A stretch of DNA of 64,000 nt from JAADJA01 sp963840975 (GTDB lineage: Bacteria; Bacteroidota; Bacteroidia; Bacteroidales; JAADJA01): positions 62,001 through 126,000 of the forward strand of contig CAWJBC010000016.1 of NCBI GenBank assembly GCA_963840975.1. Direction: 5' to 3'. This document shows, in pieces, positions 59,926 to 64,000 of this stretch. The position numbers were made by a program, and so were the translations under genes. How positions within the stretch are numbered: position 1 is the first letter of the stretch; every line of letters starts with the position of its first letter. Below the pieces are notes generated by a model. The model was given only the letters and a program-made list of their open reading frames with translations, was not told the DNA's origin and ran no database searches.

Positions 59926-62277
59926 ATGAATCAGCGGACAATTACATTAAATATTTTGTTTTCCCTTTTTATCTTTAATGCCTTTACACAAAACATCGCA
60001 ATTGATGAATGGAGGGATCATCTGCCTTATAAAACTGCCATTTCGGTAACTGCCAGCAAACAGAATATCTATTGCGCTACGCCCTATAGTTTGTTTTATT
60101 ACAATTTAAATGACAACAGCATCAGCCGGCTTACTTCAATTTCAGGATTAAGCGATGTTGGCATAGTAAAGATCGGGTTTAATACAGATGAAAATACCCT
60201 TCTGGTTGCCTACAGCAACACCAATTTAGATCTTGTAAAAGGCAACACCATCATCAATATGCGCGATATTATTGGCAGCGAAGCTATCACACCTGAAGAA
60301 AAAACCATTAACAATTTGCTTTTCATTGGCAGTAAGGCTTATATATCCTGTGGATTTGGAATCGTAGTTCTGGATCTGGATAAACAGGAAGTTTCCGACA
60401 CCTATTTCATTGGTCCTAATGGAACCCACCTGAATGTGTTGGATTTAGCATATAATGACACCTCGTTTTTTGCTGCTACCGAAAGCGGAATTTATACCGC
60501 TAATATTAACGATCCCAATCTGGCTTATTTTGGCTCATGGAGCATAGACCTTTCGGTTTTGCGGCCTTATGCAACCTACAATTCCATTGCTATTGCAGGC
60601 AGCCGTATTTTGATTAACAAGTATAGTGATATATATGCACACGACACTTTGTTTTATTATGAAAACGGAGGCTGGTTTTATGATACGGATGAATACCCAA
60701 CGGAAGATGTCCTGACCATGAAAGTAATAGATGATAAAATTTACATTGTTTATCTGTATTTTGTTCGTGTAAGGGATATGGAGCTTAACGAGATTGATAA
60801 TATCTGGACTTATAATTACCAGGCAACACCTGCATCGAATGACGTTATTGAGATGGATGGTATTATTTGGATTGCTGACGGTAATCTCGGTCTTGTAAGG
60901 AGGGTGAGTGAAAGTGACTGTAAATTTATCTACCCGAATGGTCCGGATAATGCTGATGTATTCAGTATGTCAGCAGTCGGAAACATAGTTTATGTTGTTC
61001 CCGGTGGGCGCGATCTTTCCTGGAATAACCTTTATAAGCAGGCGAACATTTCTTCCTTTATTGATGATACATGGACCACGATTGATCGCGAAGATATTAA
61101 TGCTTTGGATACCCTTCGTGATGTTTTGTCCGTTGCCATCAATCCTTACAATCCAGCGCAGGTCTTTGCAGGCTCATGGTTAAATGGTATGATGGAATTG
61201 AATAATAATCAGCTAAATAACATGTATAATCCAGATAACAGTGGTCTGGATTATCGAAACAATGAATATCCACGGTGCAGGGTGGGAGGTGTTGCTTTTG
61301 ACAAATCGGGAAATCTTTGGGCAACTAGTTCACATGCTGACAAAGTGTTATCAGTTAGAATCCCTGATGGGTCCTCACTTGGACAATGGTATGCCTATAA
61401 TCTTGGGAGTTTTTCCAGCAGCGAAGATCTCGGTCCGCTGATGATTGATTCGTACGGGCAAAAATGGATTATCGTTAATAAAACCAAACCAATCATCGTT
61501 TTCAATGATAACGGAACAATTTCCAACACCGGTGATGATCGTGTAAAGGAATTAAATTCGGCTGTTGGCAATGGCGCTATCCCTGGTACAAAGGTTTTCA
61601 GCATGGCGGAAGATAATGATGGCGAGGTGTGGATTGGAACCGACGAAGGAGTGGCCGTATTCTATTCTCCCGGAAATATTTTTTCAACAGGATACAATTT
61701 TGATGCGCAAAGGATTTTAATTCCCCGTAACGATGGTTCAGGACTTGCTGATATCCTCCTTGAGTTTGAAACAGTAACAGCCATTGCTGTGGATGGTAAT
61801 AACAACAAGTGGATAGGAACCGACCGCTCAGGTGTTTTCCAGCTTAGCCCTGATGGTCAGGAAGAATTGCATCATTTTACCGAGCAAAACAGCCCGCTTC
61901 TTTCGGATAATATTACCAGCATTGTGATAACAAAGGCTGGGGAGGTTTTTTTTGGAACTGCAAAAGGAATCATCTCTTACCGGAGCACTGCAACTCCTGC
62001 AAATCCTACTTTTGAAGATGTTTATGCCTACCCCAATCCTGTACCTTCGGGATATAGCGGACCCATTGCGATTACGGGACTTGTGAATCAGGCGAATGTA
62101 AAAATTACTGATGTAAGTGGAACCTTGATCTTCAGCGGAAAAGCGGAGGGCGGTCAGGCTATCTGGAATGGAACAAATTTCAGCGGGCGAAAAGCACAAT
62201 CAGGCGTTTACCTGGTCTTTCTGGCAAATGATGATGGTTCAGAAAAATTAGTTACCAAGATACTTTTTATCAACTGA
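59926..62277 (+). CDS. porZ: T9SS component PorZ-like protein
   Basis: A 783-residue secreted protein with signal peptide (about 1-22). The body is a series of beta-propeller blades: an opening blade with NIYCATPYSLFYYNLNDNSI (about 45-64), then blades with GIVVLDLDKQEV and DNDGEVWIGTDEGVAVFYS (about 565-583), like the two-component-regulator propeller type. The end (DVYAYPNPVPSGYSGPIAIT ... SGVYLVFLAN, about 697-783) resembles a T9SS sorting domain. In Porphyromonas PorZ is part of the surface attachment complex of T9SS. Overlap of one base with recO (TGATG), so both are co-translated. Confidence 0.87.
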   Translation: MNQRTITLNILFSLFIFNAFTQNIAIDEWRDHLPYKTAISVTASKQNIYCATPYSLFYYNLNDNSISRLTSISGLSDVGIVKIGFNTDENTLLVAYSNTNLDLVKGNTIINMRDIIGSEAITPEEKTINNLLFIGSKAYISCGFGIVVLDLDKQEVSDTYFIGPNGTHLNVLDLAYNDTSFFAATESGIYTANINDPNLAYFGSWSIDLSVLRPYATYNSIAIAGSRILINKYSDIYAHDTLFYYENGGWFYDTDEYPTEDVLTMKVIDDKIYIVYLYFVRVRDMELNEIDNIWTYNYQATPASNDVIEMDGIIWIADGNLGLVRRVSESDCKFIYPNGPDNADVFSMSAVGNIVYVVPGGRDLSWNNLYKQANISSFIDDTWTTIDREDINALDTLRDVLSVAINPYNPAQVFAGSWLNGMMELNNNQLNNMYNPDNSGLDYRNNEYPRCRVGGVAFDKSGNLWATSSHADKVLSVRIPDGSSLGQWYAYNLGSFSSSEDLGPLMIDSYGQKWIIVNKTKPIIVFNDNGTISNTGDDRVKELNSAVGNGAIPGTKVFSMAEDNDGEVWIGTDEGVAVFYSPGNIFSTGYNFDAQRILIPRNDGSGLADILLEFETVTAIAVDGNNNKWIGTDRSGVFQLSPDGQEELHHFTEQNSPLLSDNITSIVITKAGEVFFGTAKGIISYRSTATPANPTFEDVYAYPNPVPSGYSGPIAITGLVNQANVKITDVSGTLIFSGKAEGGQAIWNGTNFSGRKAQSGVYLVFLANDDGSEKLVTKILFIN

Positions 62278-62996
62278 TGCTTCATCAAACGAGGGGTATT
62301 GTTTTTCACAGGGTCAAATATTCTGAGACCAGCCTGATCGTCAAAATTTATACTGAACAATTCGGTTTGCAATCCTATATGATTCGGGGGATGAGGAGTA
62401 AAAAATCCCTTGTCAAACCAGCCCTTTTACAGCCTTTAACGCTTGTGGAAATAGTGGTTTATCACAAAGAAAACAATGATCTTCAACATCTTAAAGAAAT
62501 AAAAATCAATTATCCCTTTCAAACTATCCCTTTCGACCTGCGCAAAAGTTCGGTTATTCTTTTCCTGAATGAAGTGCTTTATAATGTCATTCGTGAACAG
62601 GAATCAAATAGCAGTTTGTTCGATTTTCTTTATAATTCAATAGTTTCGCTCGATAAAATGGAAAATGGAATCGCAGGTTTTCACCTCTGTTTTCTGATGC
62701 AATTGACAAAATACCTGGGTTTTTCCCCCAAGAGAAACTTCGACGAAGAAAATTCTGTTTTCGATCTTCAGGAAGGAGTATTTAAGCATCAGCCAATCTC
62801 ATCTGAATTGACCATCCCAATGCCTGTGAGTGAATATTTTGCAAAATTGATCGGACCCGAAAATATGCCGGAAATTATTCCTCCACGATATCGGTCAACC
62901 TTGCTAGATTACCTTATTCGGTATTACAAGATCCATATACCGGGAATCAAAGAAATCAAATCGCACGCAATCTTGCATAGGGTTTTGAAGGACTGA
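62277..62996 (+). CDS. recO: DNA repair protein RecO
   Basis: A 239-residue protein with the N-terminal OB-fold of RecO (GIVFHRVKYSETSLIVKIYT, about 8-27; then IRGMRSKKSLVKPALLQPLT, about 38-57) and a helical C-terminal part. It helps load RecA onto SSB-coated single-stranded DNA in recombinational repair. The zinc-finger cysteines seen in some family members are absent. It shares one base with porZ and its stop abuts that of the convergent FkbM-like gene. Confidence 0.9.
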   Translation: MLHQTRGIVFHRVKYSETSLIVKIYTEQFGLQSYMIRGMRSKKSLVKPALLQPLTLVEIVVYHKENNDLQHLKEIKINYPFQTIPFDLRKSSVILFLNEVLYNVIREQESNSSLFDFLYNSIVSLDKMENGIAGFHLCFLMQLTKYLGFSPKRNFDEENSVFDLQEGVFKHQPISSELTIPMPVSEYFAKLIGPENMPEIIPPRYRSTLLDYLIRYYKIHIPGIKEIKSHAILHRVLKD

Positions 62997-63857
62997 TTAC
63001 CCCTTGTGGTATTCCCAATCCTTAATTTCTTCAAAATCTTTGCACCCTTCCAATACCGACGGATGCCTCAGAACGGACTCAACGCTAACCTCCGGAATAT
63101 ATTGATCGGCACAGCCATTCCTGACAAAGATAAAATTGAATCCCAGTTCATTTGAACCGACCAACCTGTACCCTTTTCGTTTGGCAAGACTGGTCATGGC
63201 AACAGGTGACGCGCCATGATATAAAGGATGCTTACCCGGATAGGAATATTTTGGATCATAGGGAACAACGATATTGTTCATCCCGAATTCGTTATGCGTT
63301 TCGATGATAACAACCTGAGGACTGATGACATCAATCGCATCCCAAATCCAATAATCATTTCCGTCAATGTCAATGGAGAGAAGTCCGATTTCTCCTTCAA
63401 TTCCTGAATTTTTTATGATGTCATTTATATTTTCACAAGTTACCCGTGCATTTACAAATTTTGGTTTATAGTACCAGGGATGGGGATATTTGCTAAAGAA
63501 TTTTTTTCCTCTTTTAATACTTTTTGGATTTCCATCAATAAAAAGTCCATGCCAGCCAAAATTGAAATATAGGTTGGCGGAGTTACTGTTTATTCCATCA
63601 TCTGAACCTATTTCAACAAATACTTTATGTTCCATTCCGATTATTGAGAACAGGAACAGTAATTTTCCATCCTCCTCAAACTGAGAAAAAACCCTGAATC
63701 CGGTGCCGGAAATAGAAGGAACTTCATTTTTCCTGAGAGAATCCTGATAATAATGGAAAAGCTGTCGCTGAGTGATTTGCGTTGACGGTTGAAATCTGTT
63801 TCTGATTTTAAATATTAAAAAATGGTCTTTTAAAAAATGTCTTATTATCTGTTTCAT
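62997..63857 (-). CDS. FkbM-like methyltransferase-type protein
   Basis: A 286-residue protein with a Rossmann-type methyltransferase signature: VFVEIGSDDGINSNSANLYF (about 79-98, motif I with acidic residues), WHGLFIDGNPKSIKRG (about 102-117) and LLSIDIDGNDYWIWDAID (about 159-176). This is close to FkbM-type methyltransferases of glycan synthesis. No signal peptide. The substrate is unknown, and catalytic activity cannot be confirmed by reading. Single gene. Confidence 0.78.
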   Translation of the reverse strand: MKQIIRHFLKDHFLIFKIRNRFQPSTQITQRQLFHYYQDSLRKNEVPSISGTGFRVFSQFEEDGKLLFLFSIIGMEHKVFVEIGSDDGINSNSANLYFNFGWHGLFIDGNPKSIKRGKKFFSKYPHPWYYKPKFVNARVTCENINDIIKNSGIEGEIGLLSIDIDGNDYWIWDAIDVISPQVVIIETHNEFGMNNIVVPYDPKYSYPGKHPLYHGASPVAMTSLAKRKGYRLVGSNELGFNFIFVRNGCADQYIPEVSVESVLRHPSVLEGCKDFEEIKDWEYHKG

Positions 63858-63966
63858 CTCTTATAAATTTGAGAACAATTAACCCCGAGAATTATTTTTT
63901 TTCGTGCATTCTTTCACTTATTGTTTGTGCCTGAACCTGAATGAATTGAATAAATTCATGAAAATG

Positions 63967-64000
63967 TTGAGTCCACTCCGAAAAGTGATTTATCGTCATT
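63967..64000. repeat. Palindromic element, start of a third copy (cut by window edge)
   Basis: Begins TTGAGTCCACTCCGAAAAG and continues TGATTTATCGTCATT, matching the right end of the 30626-30760 element in opposite orientation. The rest lies beyond the window. Confidence 0.8.

Overview
The window is chromosomal DNA from a member of the Bacteroidota, probably an uncultured or environmental Bacteroidales-like lineage. Evidence: type IX secretion (T9SS) C-terminal sorting domains, a PorZ-like T9SS component, an Omp28/DUF6029/TlpA cluster, DUF4252 proteins, a long-form IspG, a single-cysteine DksA-like protein, many lipoproteins, and repeated promoter boxes of the Bacteroidota type (TAnnTTTG near -7 with a T-rich/TTG box about 19-21 nt upstream). 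Base composition is AT-rich throughout and I see no phage, IS transposase or CRISPR array. Most of the window is ordinary housekeeping and envelope sequence.

Layout. 1-2.8 kb: the 5' part of a nucleotidyltransferase/GHMP-kinase fusion (running off the left edge), divergent from a FucP-like permease and an L-rhamnose/L-fucose mutarotase; this looks like deoxysugar salvage. 2.9-9.9 kb: secreted M23 peptidase, a candidate minus-strand small RNA, a lipoprotein, mannose-6-phosphate isomerase, and the TlpA / DUF6029 / Omp28 envelope cluster. 10-17.6 kb (minus): a probable operon coaX - outer-membrane protein - TPR protein - lptC - CNNM/CBS protein - ppiD-like chaperone, i.e. envelope biogenesis. 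17.8-19.5 kb: tRNA-Phe and small lipoproteins. 19.5-25.8 kb (minus): atpC, atpD, lspA, dksA-like, ileS. 26-33.7 kb (minus): two large T9SS cargo proteins that share duplicated jelly-roll domains; the second is broken by three closely spaced +1 insertions. 33.8-36.7 kb: radical SAM protein and POT peptide transporter. 36.9-39.7 kb (plus): ECF sigma factor, membrane protein (candidate anti-sigma) and three tandem DUF4252 paralogues. 39.8-50.9 kb: MFS and FtsX-type permeases, upp, FemAB-like acyltransferase with polysaccharide deacetylase, gamma-carbonic anhydrase, nadB, sucB, ppnP and a methyltransferase. 51.3-55.7 kb (plus): an overlapping three-gene unit encoding a urea-transporter-like membrane domain fused to an M23 peptidase domain, a TPR plus beta-barrel-like protein and a TPR protein. 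55.7-63.9 kb: two uncharacterised secreted proteins, ispG, porZ, recO and an FkbM-like protein.

The strongest candidates for something undescribed are the urea-transporter/M23 fusion operon, the ECF sigma/triple DUF4252 operon, the large cargo proteins with whole domains inserted in the loops of Fn3 domains, a family of intergenic elements with shared 19-bp termini but different cores (647, 30626 and 63967), and the candidate small RNA near 4.4 kb. All functions are assigned by reading the sequence; no database search was run.
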